A DNA stretch of 64,000 nucleotides from CAZGTQ01 sp964528575 (GTDB taxonomy: Bacteria; Planctomycetota; UBA1135; GCA-002686595): positions 1 through 64,000 of the forward strand of contig CAZGTQ010000272.1 of assembly GCA_964528575.1 (NCBI GenBank), read 5' to 3'. The position numbers and the translations under genes are program-made. The notes under the pieces are model-generated. The model was not told the origin of the DNA, made no database searches, and saw nothing but the letters and a program-made list of their open reading frames with translations. Below, one piece after another: positions 7,468 to 16,422 of the stretch (position 1 is its first letter; the number at the start of each line of letters is the position of its first letter).

Positions 7468-8052
7468 ATGAGGACCGACGAGCTGAAGTGGGCACGCAGC
7501 CTCGACGAGGCGCTGGAGCAAGCCGACGAGCGGGCGCTGCCGGTGTACGTCGACTTCTTCAACCCCGGGTGAGGCGGTTGCCAGCAGATGGATGCCGTGA
7601 CGTATCCGGACGACGAGACGCAACGCTTCCTCGCCGAGCGCGTGGTCGCGGTCAAGCCGCAGATCGACCGCCACCCCGAGCTCGCCAAACGCTTCGGCGT
7701 CGCGTGGACGCCGGGGCTCGTGTGGCTCACGCCGCGCGGCGTGCCGTGCCACCGCAACGTCGGCTTCTTCGAGCCGGAGGAGCTGCGCGCCGAGTGTCTG
7801 CTCGGGTGCGCGCACGCCGCCGCGGCCGAGTCCGACTGGGAGACCGCGCTCGAGCGCTTCCGAGAGACCGCGCGGCTCTTCCCGGAGTCGCACGCCGCGC
7901 CGGCCGCGCTCTACTGGGCGGGCGTCTCGGCGAAGAAGGCCACGGGCGAGGCCGGCGCGCTGTTGGCGCTGTGGAAGGAGTTGCTCGTGGAGCATCCGGG
8001 TAGCGCGTGGGCGATGAAGGTCTCGTTCATCGAGAACGGCGGGGCGTCGTGA
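7468..8052 (+). CDS. thioredoxin-like TPR-tailed protein, probable selenoprotein (in-frame UGA at first redox position)
   Basis: From ATG 7468 the frame reads VYVDFFNPG, then TGA at 7570-7572, then GGCQQMDAVTYPDD and on to a stop at 8050-8052. Reading UGA as selenocysteine gives 194 residues with a redox motif U35-G-G-C38, exactly where thioredoxins carry CxxC. The rest is a thioredoxin fold (AVKPQIDRHPELAKRFGV, cis-Pro segment WTPGLVWLTPRG) followed by a TPR-like helical tail typical of a family whose usual motif is NPGCxGCQQMD. Both halves are in the same frame. Without UGA decoding the N-terminal part would be a 34-residue stub. It overlaps the transaldolase start by four bases. No sel genes are in the window. 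Confidence 0.8.
7573..7600 (+). promoter_or_regulatory. candidate bacterial SECIS region just after the UGA
   Basis: Bacterial SECIS hairpins lie in the coding sequence directly after the UGA. Here GCA (7584-7586) can pair with TGC (7593-7595) around a six-base loop starting with G, 15 bases after the UGA, with further imperfect pairs outside. The pairing is weak by eye and was not computed. Confidence 0.3.
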
Positions 8053-9311
8053 ACGAGCGCAAGTCGACGACGCGCGCGGCGGCCGCGACCGCGCGCCCTA
8101 CGCTGACGCGCGGCCAGCTCGGGCCGGCGCCGCTGCTCGAAGCGCTGCGCGCGGCGGGCACGAAGCACGTGTACGGAGACACCGCGGACATCGACGAGCT
8201 CGCGCGGACGATCTTCGTCGACGGGAGCGCGGCGCAGGAGGTCGACGGCAACACGGTCAACCAGCCGCTGGTGAAGCAGGTGCTGCCGCGGCTGATCGAC
8301 GAGCCCGACACGACGGCCGCGGCGCACGCTCCCGCGCACGGCGCGAACGGGCGGTCGGATCACGCCGCGTGGAACTACGCGATCCTGTGCGCGCGCATCG
8401 GCAACGAGATGACGCGCGCGTTCGCCGCGGGGCGGCCGTGGGACGTCAGCCTGCAGTTGCACATGGGCCTGGTCGCGAGCTACGACGAGGCGCTGCGCGT
8501 CGGGACGTTCCTGCACGACATGGTGCCGAACGCGCTCGTCAAGGTGCCGTTCGCGCCCGACCGGCCGCACACGTTGCTCGTCGCGCGCGACTTGGAGCGC
8601 GCGGGAGTGGGCGTCAATCTGACGTCGACGTTCTCCGCGCGTCAGGTCGTCGTCGCGGCGCTGCTCGCGGACGTCAGCCGCACGAACGTGTTCCTCGGCC
8701 GCATCGAGCAAGGTCTCGAGGGCGAGCGGCTCGGCGAGCACGTCGTGCTCGAGGCGCAACGAGCGCTGCGCGCGCTGCGCGACGGCGACGGCATCGTGAC
8801 GCAGCTCATCGCGGCGAGCATGCGCGAGTGGCGCTCGTTCGAGCGACTCGCGGGCTGCGACGCGTTCACGGCGCCGTGCGACGTGCTGTCCGCGTTCCTG
8901 CGCCAGGACGAGGTCGCGCCCGACGACGTGCGCGGCCGCCTCGACGAGGACGACGACTTCCGGGTCGGCGAGACGGTGCTCGCGAAGCTCGGACGCGAGC
9001 AGATCGCGCGCATGTACGACGTCGAGCCCGAGCTCGTCGACTTCCTGCACGACTTGCGCGCCATGCCGGACTGGACGGAGCTCACCGACGGCGACGAGCT
9101 GTTCGAGCGCTTCGACGCGGCCGGCTTCGGCGACGTCTTCCATTCCCCGGGCGACGTCGAGCGCGCCGAGGCGCGCGCAGCGAAGCTCCCGAAGCTCGAC
9201 GGCGTCCTCGTGCGTCGCGCCGCGCTCGACGCGTGCTACAGCCTGCTCGCGAACGCCGACTTCGAGAAGCACCAGGCAGAGATCGACGCAGAGATCGTGA
9301 AGCGCGACTAG
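8049..9311 (+). CDS. tal: transaldolase
   Basis: Moves a dihydroxyacetone unit between sedoheptulose-7-phosphate and glyceraldehyde-3-phosphate in the non-oxidative pentose phosphate pathway. About 420 residues. Visible family features are FVDGSAAQEVDGNTVNQPLV early on, the AWDVSLQLHMGL-like strand and the Schiff-base lysine in NALVKVPFAP, then GVGVNLTSTFSARQ. The C-terminal region after about residue 290 is longer than in E. coli TalB. GTG 8049 overlaps the stop of the selenoprotein gene, showing translational coupling. Confidence 0.85.
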   Translation: MNERKSTTRAAAATARPTLTRGQLGPAPLLEALRAAGTKHVYGDTADIDELARTIFVDGSAAQEVDGNTVNQPLVKQVLPRLIDEPDTTAAAHAPAHGANGRSDHAAWNYAILCARIGNEMTRAFAAGRPWDVSLQLHMGLVASYDEALRVGTFLHDMVPNALVKVPFAPDRPHTLLVARDLERAGVGVNLTSTFSARQVVVAALLADVSRTNVFLGRIEQGLEGERLGEHVVLEAQRALRALRDGDGIVTQLIAASMREWRSFERLAGCDAFTAPCDVLSAFLRQDEVAPDDVRGRLDEDDDFRVGETVLAKLGREQIARMYDVEPELVDFLHDLRAMPDWTELTDGDELFERFDAAGFGDVFHSPGDVERAEARAAKLPKLDGVLVRRAALDACYSLLANADFEKHQAEIDAEIVKRD

Positions 9312-9325
9312 TCACCCACGCGGTA

Positions 9326-9351
9326 CGGTCGTTACGACCGGTCGTTGCGAC
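9326..9351. promoter_or_regulatory. two adjacent palindromes ahead of tkt
   Basis: CGGTCGTTACGACCG (9326-9340) is an odd palindrome with seven-base arms, and GTCGTTGCGAC (9341-9351) forms a second small one. They sit 45-70 bases before the tkt start and could be an operator or an mRNA structure. Confidence 0.4.
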
Positions 9352-9395
9352 AGGGGTACGATGGGCAACGAGGCCCCGGGAGCGGAGGTGGAGGG

Positions 9396-11438
9396 ATGCG
9401 CGAATCAGGAACGAAGCGGCAGGAGCGCAAGGCGGGGCGCACCGACGGCGAGCGCGCGGGCGAGGGCTTCCGCGCGATCCACGCGAAGGCGGCGCAGCTC
9501 GTGCGGCTGTCGCTCGAGATGACCGCCGCGGCGGGCTCCGGCCACCCGACGAGCGCCGCGAGCCTGGCGCACGTCGTCACGGCGCTGATGTACAGGCACA
9601 TGCGCTGGGACCCGCGCGAGCCCGACCATCCCGCGGCCGACCGGCTCGTGCTCTCCGAAGGCCACGCGTGTCCGATCGTCTACGCCGCGTGCGCCGACCT
9701 CGGCGTCGCGATCGGCCGCGAGGGCGAGCGCCGGCCGATGACCCGCGACGACGCGCTGAGCCTGCGCGCGATCGACAGCATCGTCGACGGGCACCCCAAC
9801 CCCGCGCTCGGCTTCCCCTTCTTTCCGGCGGCGACCGGCTCGCTCGGCCAAGGGCTGTCGGTCGCGGCGGGCATCGCGCTCGCGGCGCGGCTCGACGGGC
9901 TCTCGAAGCGCGTCTTCTGCTTGATCGGCGACGGCGAGAGCCGCGAGGGACAGATCTGGGAAGCGCTCGACTTCCTCGTCGACCACCGGCTGAACGCCGT
10001 GTGCCCGATCTTCAACGCGAACGGCCACGGCCAGACCGGCGTGGTCAGCGAGCAGCAGTGGGCGACGACGCTCGAGAAGAAGCTCGCCGCGTTCGGCGTG
10101 CAGCCGCTCGTGCTCGACGGCCACGAGCCGTACGAGATCCTGAACGCGCTCGAGGCGCACGAGGCGGCGAGCGCCGGCGACGGCAAGCCGGTCGCGCTCG
10201 TCGTGCGCACGATCAAGGGCTGGGGCTCGCCGTCGCTCGCGTCCCAGCCGAGCGGCAGCCACGGCAAGCCGGCCGAGGGCGACGAGCTCGAGCAGGCGCT
10301 CCGTGAGCTCGAGGAGGAGCGCGGGCGCCACGCCGGCGACGGCGACGGCGGCGGCGAGCTCGAAATCCGGCCGATCCCGGCGGACGAGGCGCACAGGAGC
10401 GCGGCGCAGCGCGCAGGCGCGTCGCTGCCGACGATGACCGAGGTGCTCGAGGGCAGCGGCGACGCGCGGGCGCTGCGCGAAGGCGGCGAGCTCGCGACGC
10501 GCAAGGCGTTCGGCCTGGCGCTGCGCGCCCTCGGCCGCGCGCGCCAGGACGTCGTCGTGCTCGACGGCGACGTGTCGAACTCGACGTACGCCGAGACGTT
10601 CGCCAAGGACGAGGCGTGCCGCGAGCGCTTCTTCGAGTGCCGCATCGCCGAGCAGAACATGGCGTCGGTCGCCGCCGGCCTCGCGTCGGCCGGCAAGCTC
10701 CCGTTCGCGTCGAGCTTCGGCAAGTTCCTGACGCGTGCGTACGACCAGATCGAGATGGCGCTCGTCAGCGGGCACCCGTTGCGCTTGGTCGGCTCGCACG
10801 TCGGCGTCAGCCTCGCGGCGGACGGCCCGAGCCAGATGGCGCTGCCCGACGTCGCGTGGTTCGCCGCGCTCGGGCGCGTGCGCCGCGACGGCCGGCCCCT
10901 CGTGTGGACGCTGACGCCGTCGGACGCCCGCTCGACGTACGCGCTCGTCGTCGGGACCGCGGCGGTTCGCGAGTCGATCTACCTGCGCACGCTGCGACCC
11001 GCCACGCCGCTCCTGTACGGCGACGACGAGCACTTCGAGCTCGGCGGGCACAAGGTGCTGCGCGAGGGCAGCGACGTCGCGATCTGCGCCTCGGGCTACA
11101 TGGTCCACGAGGCGCTGCGCGCGGCCGAGCGGCTCGCGGCGGACGGGATCGAGGCGACGGTCGTCGACCTGTACTCGCTGCCGTTCGACGAGGAGCCGGT
11201 CGTCGAGCTCGTCCGCCGCGGCGGGGGGCGCGCGCTCTCGCTCGAGGACAACTACGGGGGGGCGCTCGGGTCCGCGCTCGCCGAAGCGCTCGCCGGCTCG
11301 CTGCCGGACGCGAAGCTGCGTAGCATGTTCGTGCGGGACGTTCCCAAGTCCGGCCGCACGCCCGACGACGTGCTCGCCGACCTGGGGCTCTCGAGCGACG
11401 AAGTCGTCGACGCCGCCCGGAGCCTGTGCCGAGGGTAG
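9396..11438 (+). CDS. tkt: transketolase
   Basis: Thiamine-diphosphate enzyme of 680 residues that transfers two-carbon units among sugar phosphates. The N-terminal TPP domain shows AAGSGHPTSAAS and the TPP motif GDGESREGQIWEALDF followed by NANGHGQTG. The pyrimidine-binding domain begins near residue 355 with VVVLDGDVSNSTYAE and has CRIAEQNMASVAAGLA. The C-terminal domain carries CASGYMVHEALRAAE. ATG 9396 is preceded by GGAGG within a GGAGGTGGAGG stretch. It shares the operon with transaldolase and the oxidative branch enzymes. Sequence layout is nearer to animal-type and archaeal-split transketolases than to E. coli TktA; this is an impression only. Confidence 0.92.
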   Translation: MRESGTKRQERKAGRTDGERAGEGFRAIHAKAAQLVRLSLEMTAAAGSGHPTSAASLAHVVTALMYRHMRWDPREPDHPAADRLVLSEGHACPIVYAACADLGVAIGREGERRPMTRDDALSLRAIDSIVDGHPNPALGFPFFPAATGSLGQGLSVAAGIALAARLDGLSKRVFCLIGDGESREGQIWEALDFLVDHRLNAVCPIFNANGHGQTGVVSEQQWATTLEKKLAAFGVQPLVLDGHEPYEILNALEAHEAASAGDGKPVALVVRTIKGWGSPSLASQPSGSHGKPAEGDELEQALRELEEERGRHAGDGDGGGELEIRPIPADEAHRSAAQRAGASLPTMTEVLEGSGDARALREGGELATRKAFGLALRALGRARQDVVVLDGDVSNSTYAETFAKDEACRERFFECRIAEQNMASVAAGLASAGKLPFASSFGKFLTRAYDQIEMALVSGHPLRLVGSHVGVSLAADGPSQMALPDVAWFAALGRVRRDGRPLVWTLTPSDARSTYALVVGTAAVRESIYLRTLRPATPLLYGDDEHFELGGHKVLREGSDVAICASGYMVHEALRAAERLAADGIEATVVDLYSLPFDEEPVVELVRRGGGRALSLEDNYGGALGSALAEALAGSLPDAKLRSMFVRDVPKSGRTPDDVLADLGLSSDEVVDAARSLCRG

Positions 11439-11474
11439 GCCGCCTCCGCTCGTCGCGGTCGGCGCGCCCCTGAT

Positions 11475-11498
11475 CGACCGACCGACCGACCGACCGAC
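11475..11498 (+). repeat. CGAC tetranucleotide repeat, six copies
   Basis: Six perfect CGAC units lie 20 to 43 bases ahead of the gnd start, between the tkt stop and the gnd ribosome-binding site. Tetranucleotide runs of this kind can change length by slippage; here a length change would alter leader spacing, not the reading frame. Confidence 0.8.
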
Positions 11499-11517
11499 GG
11501 ACGAGAGAGGAGTGACG

Positions 11518-12432
11518 ATGGAGCTGGCTTTCATCGGCCTGGGGAAGATGGGCGCGAGCATGGGCGCGCGCCTCGCTGCCGCGGGCCACGTCGCGTACGG
11601 CTACGACCGGAGCGAGGCGGCGCGCGCGGCGTTCGCGCAGCGCGGCGGCCGCGCGGCCGCGTCGATCGGCGAGGTGTGCGAGCGCCTGGCGTCGCCGCGC
11701 GTCCTGTGGCTCATGGTCCCCGCCGGCACGGCGGTCGACGCCGTGCTCGACGACCTCGAGCCGCGCCTCTCGAAGGGCGACGTCGTCGTCGACGGGGGCA
11801 ACTCGCACTACCGCGACACGCAGCGCCGCGCGGCGCGCCTCGCCGAGCGCGGCCTCGCGTACGTCGACGCCGGCACGAGCGGCGGTGTCTGGGGCTTCGA
11901 CGAGGGCTACTGCCTCATGGTCGGCGGTGAGGAGCGCGCGGTCGAGCACCTGCGGCCGCTGCTCGAGGCGCTCGCGCCCGCGCCCGACCGCGGCTGGGCT
12001 CGCGTCGGCGGGCCCGGCGCGGGGCACTTCGTCAAGATGGTGCACAACGGGATCGAGTACGGCGCGATGCAGGCGTACGCCGAGGGCTTCGCGATCCTGG
12101 CGAAGAAGAAGGAGCTCGCGCTCGACGTCGCGCACGTCGCCGAGCTCTGGCGGCACGGCAGCGTGATCCGCTCGTGGCTGCTCGACCTGACGGCGGCGGC
12201 GCTCGCGGAGGAGCCGGCGCTCGGCAGCGTCGAGCCGTGGGTCGACGACTCGGGCGCGGGGCGCTGGACGGTCGCGGAGGCGGTCGACCTCGACTGCCCG
12301 GCGCCGGTGCTCACGCTCGCGCTGATCGAGCGGCTCGGCTCGCGCGAGAAGAACAGCTTCGCGCACAAGCTGCTCGCGGCGATGCGGGCGCAGTTCGGGG
12401 GCCACGCGGTGCATCGCAAGGAGGAGCGCTGA
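11518..12432 (+). CDS. gnd: 6-phosphogluconate dehydrogenase, decarboxylating (short type)
   Basis: Oxidises 6-phosphogluconate to ribulose-5-phosphate and CO2 with NAD(P)+. 304 residues, the length of the short YqeC/GndA class rather than the 470-residue class. Rossmann motif FIGLGKMGASMGARL opens the protein; substrate-binding DAGTSGGVWGF and catalytic KMVHNGIEYG are intact. ATG 11518 has AGAGAGG close upstream. It follows the CGAC repeat and is two bases from zwf, so the two NAD(P)H-producing dehydrogenases are made together. Confidence 0.92.
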   Translation: MELAFIGLGKMGASMGARLAAAGHVAYGYDRSEAARAAFAQRGGRAAASIGEVCERLASPRVLWLMVPAGTAVDAVLDDLEPRLSKGDVVVDGGNSHYRDTQRRAARLAERGLAYVDAGTSGGVWGFDEGYCLMVGGEERAVEHLRPLLEALAPAPDRGWARVGGPGAGHFVKMVHNGIEYGAMQAYAEGFAILAKKKELALDVAHVAELWRHGSVIRSWLLDLTAAALAEEPALGSVEPWVDDSGAGRWTVAEAVDLDCPAPVLTLALIERLGSREKNSFAHKLLAAMRAQFGGHAVHRKEER

Positions 12433-12434
12433 CC

Positions 12435-13883
12435 GTGCCCTCGCAGGAAGCGGAGCCGCACGTCTTCGTCCTGTTCGGCGCGACCGGCGATCTCGCGCGC
12501 CGCAAGCTCTTGCCGGCCGTGCACCGCCTCTCGCGCGAGGGGGCGCTGCGCCGCGGCTTCCATGTACTCGGCGTCGCGCGCGACCGCGGGCTCGGCGACG
12601 ACGGGTTCCGCGCGCTCGCGCGCGAGGCGCTGCAGGAAGCGGGCATCGAGGACTTCTCCGCCTGGTGCGATCACTGCTTGCACTTCCAGGCGGTCGGCGG
12701 CGAGGGCGACTACGCCGCGCTCGCGCGGCGGCTCGAGAGCATCGAGAGCGACGGCTTCATCCCCGGCAACCGCGTCTTCTACCTCGCGGTGCCGCCCGGC
12801 GCGTTCGCGGGCATCGTGCGCGGGCTGGGCGAGTCGGGCCTCGCAGAGAGCAAGGGGTACGCGCGCCTGGTGCTCGAGAAGCCGTTCGGCCGCGACCTCG
12901 AGGACGCGCGCACGCTCAACGAGCTCGTGCACCGCTGGTTCGACGAGTCGCAGGTCTACCGCATCGACCACTTCCTCGGGAAGGAGACGGTGCAGAACCT
13001 GCTCGTCTTCCGCTTCGCGAACGCGCTGTTCGAGTCGCTGTGGAGCCGCAACCACGTCGACTCGGTGCAGATCACGGTGGCCGAGGACGCGGGCATCGCC
13101 GGCCGCGAGGGCTACTACGACAAGGTCGGCGCGCTGCGCGACATGGTGCAGAACCATCTGACGCAGATCCTCACGCTCGTCGCGATGGAAGTGCCGGCGA
13201 CGTACGACGCGGACTCGATCCGTACCGAGAAGACGAAGGTGCTGCGCTCGACCAAGCCGCTCGAGCGCGAGCGCGTCGTGTTCGGGCGCTATGCCGCGGG
13301 CAAGGCCGGCGGCGCGCCCGTGCCGGGCTACCTCGAGGAGGAGGGCACCCCGCGCGACTCGCGTACCGAGACGTACGTCGCCCTGCGCGCGTCGATCGAC
13401 AACTGGCGCTGGCAGGGCGTGCCGTTCTACTTGCGCACGGGCAAGCGCATGGAGCGGCGCTCGACCGAGGTCGCGGTCGTGTTCCGCCGGCCGCCGGTCG
13501 CGCTGTTCCGCAGCATGGAGCTCGGCGAGGTGCCGCAGGACGTGCTGCGGATGACGCTGCAGCCCGACGAGGGGTTCTCGCTCCACGTCGACGTGAAGCG
13601 GCCCGGCTCGCCCGCCTCGCTCGCGAAGGTGCCGCTCGAGTTCCGCTATGCGTCCGCGTTCGGCGCGATGGCGGACGCGTACGTCACCCTGCTCCTCGAC
13701 GTGCTCGAGGGCGACCAGACGCTGTTCGTCCACGCCGAGGAAGCGGAGCTCGCGTGGAAGCTCTACCAGCCGCTGCTCGACGGCGAGACGCCGGTGCACG
13801 AGTACGCGGCGGGCTCCTGGGGGCCGCAGGAGGCCGACCGGCTGCTCGAGCGCGACGGGCGCGCGTGGAGGAACGAACGATGA
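12435..13883 (+). CDS. zwf: glucose-6-phosphate 1-dehydrogenase
   Basis: First step of the oxidative pentose phosphate pathway, glucose-6-phosphate to 6-phosphogluconolactone with NADP+ reduction. 482 residues. The coenzyme loop is FGATGDLARRKLLPA near the N-terminus; the active-site signature YRIDHFLGKETVQNL and the ARLVLEKPFGRDL strand are present. GTG 12435 lies two bases after the gnd stop. The stop overlaps the start of the GH15 gene by four bases. Confidence 0.95.
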   Translation: MPSQEAEPHVFVLFGATGDLARRKLLPAVHRLSREGALRRGFHVLGVARDRGLGDDGFRALAREALQEAGIEDFSAWCDHCLHFQAVGGEGDYAALARRLESIESDGFIPGNRVFYLAVPPGAFAGIVRGLGESGLAESKGYARLVLEKPFGRDLEDARTLNELVHRWFDESQVYRIDHFLGKETVQNLLVFRFANALFESLWSRNHVDSVQITVAEDAGIAGREGYYDKVGALRDMVQNHLTQILTLVAMEVPATYDADSIRTEKTKVLRSTKPLERERVVFGRYAAGKAGGAPVPGYLEEEGTPRDSRTETYVALRASIDNWRWQGVPFYLRTGKRMERRSTEVAVVFRRPPVALFRSMELGEVPQDVLRMTLQPDEGFSLHVDVKRPGSPASLAKVPLEFRYASAFGAMADAYVTLLLDVLEGDQTLFVHAEEAELAWKLYQPLLDGETPVHEYAAGSWGPQEADRLLERDGRAWRNER

Positions 13884-15709
13884 GGTCGGCCGGGGCCTCA
13901 CCCGTCACGATCGAGGACCACGGCATCGTCGGCGACCTGTTCACGGTCGCGCTCGTCGCGATCGACGGGTCGATCGACTTCATGTGCTTCCCGTGCTTCG
14001 ACTCGCCGACGATCTTCGCGTCGCTGCTCGACGAGAACGGCGGCCGTTTTCGAATCGCGCCGGTGCTCGAATCGGCGCAGCAGCGCCAGCTCTACCTGCC
14101 CGACTCGAACGTGCTCCTGACGCGTTTCCTGTCGCAGGAGGGCGTCGCCGAGATCAGCGACCTGATGCCGGTCGAGGCCGAGGGCACGGTCGCGCACAAC
14201 CTCGTGCGGCGCGCGAAGACCGTGCGCGGCGAGGTCCGCTTCCGGCTCGCGTTCGAGCCACGCTTCGACTACGGGCGCGCGTCGCACGTCGTCGAGCGGC
14301 AAGGGAGCGGCTGCCTGCTGTTCCGCTCGGAGGGGCCCGACCGCACGGCCGTGCTCCTGCGCAGCTCGATCCCGCTCGAGGTTCGCGAGGGCGACGCGCG
14401 CGCCGAGTTCACGCTGGGCGCGGACGAGCACGCCGACTTCGTCATGGAGCTCTACGAAGGGACGGAGAGCCCGTGCGCCATGCCGGACTACGTCGCCGAC
14501 TCGTTCAAGCGCACGCTGGACTATTGGCGCGCGTGGATCGGGCGGTGCACGTACGGCGGCCGCTGGCGCGAGATGGTCAACCGCTCGGCGCTCACGCTCA
14601 AGCTGCTCTCGTCGCAGCGCCACGGCTCCTTCGTCGCGGCCCCCACGTTCGGCCTGCCCGAGGTGATCGGGGGCGAGCGGAACTGGGACTACCGCTACAC
14701 GTGGATCCGCGACGCCTCGTTCGCGGTGTACGCGCTGTTCCGCCTCGGGTTCACCGAGGAGGCGCGCGACTACGTGGGTTGGATCGGCGAGCGCTGCGTC
14801 GAGATGGACGGCGGCGGCGCGTTGCGCGTGCTCTACCGCGTCGACGGGAGACAGGATCTCGACGAGCAGGTCCTCGAGCACCTCGCCGGCTACGCCGGGT
14901 CGCGGCCGGTGCGGATCGGCAACGACGCGTACCGCCACCTCCAGCTCGACATCTACGGCGAGCTGATGGACGCGGTGTACCTGTACGACAAGTACGGCGA
15001 GCAAGTCTCGCTCGACCTGTGGGAGCAGCTCGGACGGCTGCTCGACTGGCTCGCGGACAACTGGAAGCGGCCGGACGAGGGCATCTGGGAGACGCGCGGC
15101 GGCAAGCGCGACTTCCTGTATTCGCGCGTGCTGTGCTGGGTCGCGTTCGATCGCGCGGTGCGCATCGCGCGGCGCCGCTCGCTGCCGATGCCGGGCGCGC
15201 GCTGGATCGAGGTGCGCGACGCGATCCACCGCGACATCCGCGCGAGCTTCTGGAACGACGAGCTCGGGGCGTTCGTGCAGTCCGCCGGCAGCGACACCCT
15301 CGACGCGAGCGCGCTCGTCATGCCGCTCGTGCGCTTCATCGGGCCGACCGATCCGCGCTGGCTGTCGACGCTGCGCGCGATCGACGAGCGGCTCGTCGAG
15401 GACGCGCTGGTGCACCGCTACCGCAACGACCACGGCTTCCCCGACGGGCTCGAGGGGACCGAGGGCACGTTCAGCCTGTGCTCGTTCTGGTACGTCGAGT
15501 GCCTCTCGCGGGCGGGCAAGTTGAAGCAGGCGCGGCTCGCGTTCGAGAAGATGCTCGGCTACGCGAACCACCTGGGTCTGTACGCGGAGGAGCTCGGCCC
15601 GCGCGGCGAGCAGCTCGGCAACTTCCCGCAGGCGTTCACGCACATCGGCCTGATCAGCGCGGCGTACGACCTCGACCGGCGGCTGCGGATGGCGGGGGAG
15701 GATGCATGA
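13880..15709 (+). CDS. GH15 family glycoside hydrolase (glucoamylase or trehalase type)
   Basis: 609 residues, an N-terminal beta-sandwich (about 1-220) and an (alpha/alpha)6 barrel. GH15 signatures are GGERNWDYRYTWIRDASF at about 266-283, the general acid region GIWETRGGKRDFLYSR and the general base region LYAEELGPRGEQLGNFPQAF. No signal peptide, so it acts in the cytoplasm on glycogen-derived maltooligosaccharides or trehalose, releasing glucose for the glucokinase two genes downstream. GH15 trehalases of actinobacteria have the same length, and otsA is upstream, so trehalase activity is a real possibility. It overlaps both neighbours by four bases. Confidence 0.88.
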   Translation: MRSAGASPVTIEDHGIVGDLFTVALVAIDGSIDFMCFPCFDSPTIFASLLDENGGRFRIAPVLESAQQRQLYLPDSNVLLTRFLSQEGVAEISDLMPVEAEGTVAHNLVRRAKTVRGEVRFRLAFEPRFDYGRASHVVERQGSGCLLFRSEGPDRTAVLLRSSIPLEVREGDARAEFTLGADEHADFVMELYEGTESPCAMPDYVADSFKRTLDYWRAWIGRCTYGGRWREMVNRSALTLKLLSSQRHGSFVAAPTFGLPEVIGGERNWDYRYTWIRDASFAVYALFRLGFTEEARDYVGWIGERCVEMDGGGALRVLYRVDGRQDLDEQVLEHLAGYAGSRPVRIGNDAYRHLQLDIYGELMDAVYLYDKYGEQVSLDLWEQLGRLLDWLADNWKRPDEGIWETRGGKRDFLYSRVLCWVAFDRAVRIARRRSLPMPGARWIEVRDAIHRDIRASFWNDELGAFVQSAGSDTLDASALVMPLVRFIGPTDPRWLSTLRAIDERLVEDALVHRYRNDHGFPDGLEGTEGTFSLCSFWYVECLSRAGKLKQARLAFEKMLGYANHLGLYAEELGPRGEQLGNFPQAFTHIGLISAAYDLDRRLRMAGEDA

Positions 15710-16422
15710 GCTCGCTGCGCGTCTTCCCCTCGTCCGAGGCGCTCGCCGACGCGGCGGCGGACGCGATCGTCGAGATCGTCGGCGCGGCGCTCGCGGCGCG
15801 GGGGAGCGCGCTCGTCGCGCTCGCCGGCGGCACGACGCCGGTCGCGGCGTACCGCCGCGTGTCGGGCTCCACGCGCGCGAAGCGCGTCGACTGGGAGCGC
15901 GTCGACTTCTTCTTCGGCGACGAGCGCTGCGTCCCTCCGGACGACGCGCGCAGCAACTTCCGCACGGCGCATGAGCACCTGCTCGACCCGCTCGGCGTCG
16001 CTCCCGAGCGCGTGCACCGCATCCGCGGCGAGCTCGGCGCGCCGGCCGCGGCCGAGGCGTACGAGGACGAGCTGCGCGGCGCGCTCGCCGGCGACGGGCG
16101 CTTCGATCTCGTGCTCCTCGGCCTGGGCGAGGACGGGCACACGGCGTCGCTCTTCCCTGGGGCGCCCGCGCCCGGTGTCGGGGCGCTCGCCGTCGCGGCG
16201 CGCGCGCCCGCCGAGCCGCGCGAGCGCGTCACGCTGACGCCGGCCGCGCTGCTGCGCTCGCGCTTCACGCTGTTCCTCGTCGAGGGCGAGCGCAAGGCGC
16301 GCGCGCTCGCCGCGGCGCTGCGCGACGAGACGTCGATCGCGCGTCGCGTCGTGCCGCCCGACGGCGCGAGCGCCTGGCTCGTCGACGCGGCCGCCGCGAG
16401 CCTCGCAGAGGCGCCGCCGTGA
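15706..16422 (+). CDS. pgl: 6-phosphogluconolactonase
   Basis: Hydrolyses 6-phosphoglucono-1,5-lactone to 6-phosphogluconate. 238 residues of the SOL/DevB family: ALAGGTTPVAAYR, then VDFFFGDERCVPPDDARSNF and the catalytic region GLGEDGHTASLFPG. ATG 15706 overlaps the GH15 stop by four bases; the stop overlaps the glk GTG. Confidence 0.93.
   Translation: MSSLRVFPSSEALADAAADAIVEIVGAALAARGSALVALAGGTTPVAAYRRVSGSTRAKRVDWERVDFFFGDERCVPPDDARSNFRTAHEHLLDPLGVAPERVHRIRGELGAPAAAEAYEDELRGALAGDGRFDLVLLGLGEDGHTASLFPGAPAPGVGALAVAARAPAEPRERVTLTPAALLRSRFTLFLVEGERKARALAAALRDETSIARRVVPPDGASAWLVDAAAASLAEAPP

Noticed and set aside
7570..7572. TGA as a true stop making the thioredoxin gene a pseudogene
   Set aside because: The TGA falls exactly on the catalytic Cys position, with no other damage in the gene, which favours Sec decoding; kept as the alternative.
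5203..7995. 930-residue minus-strand open frame over otsA and the selenoprotein gene
   Set aside because: Shadow of clear plus-strand families; no recognisable domain.
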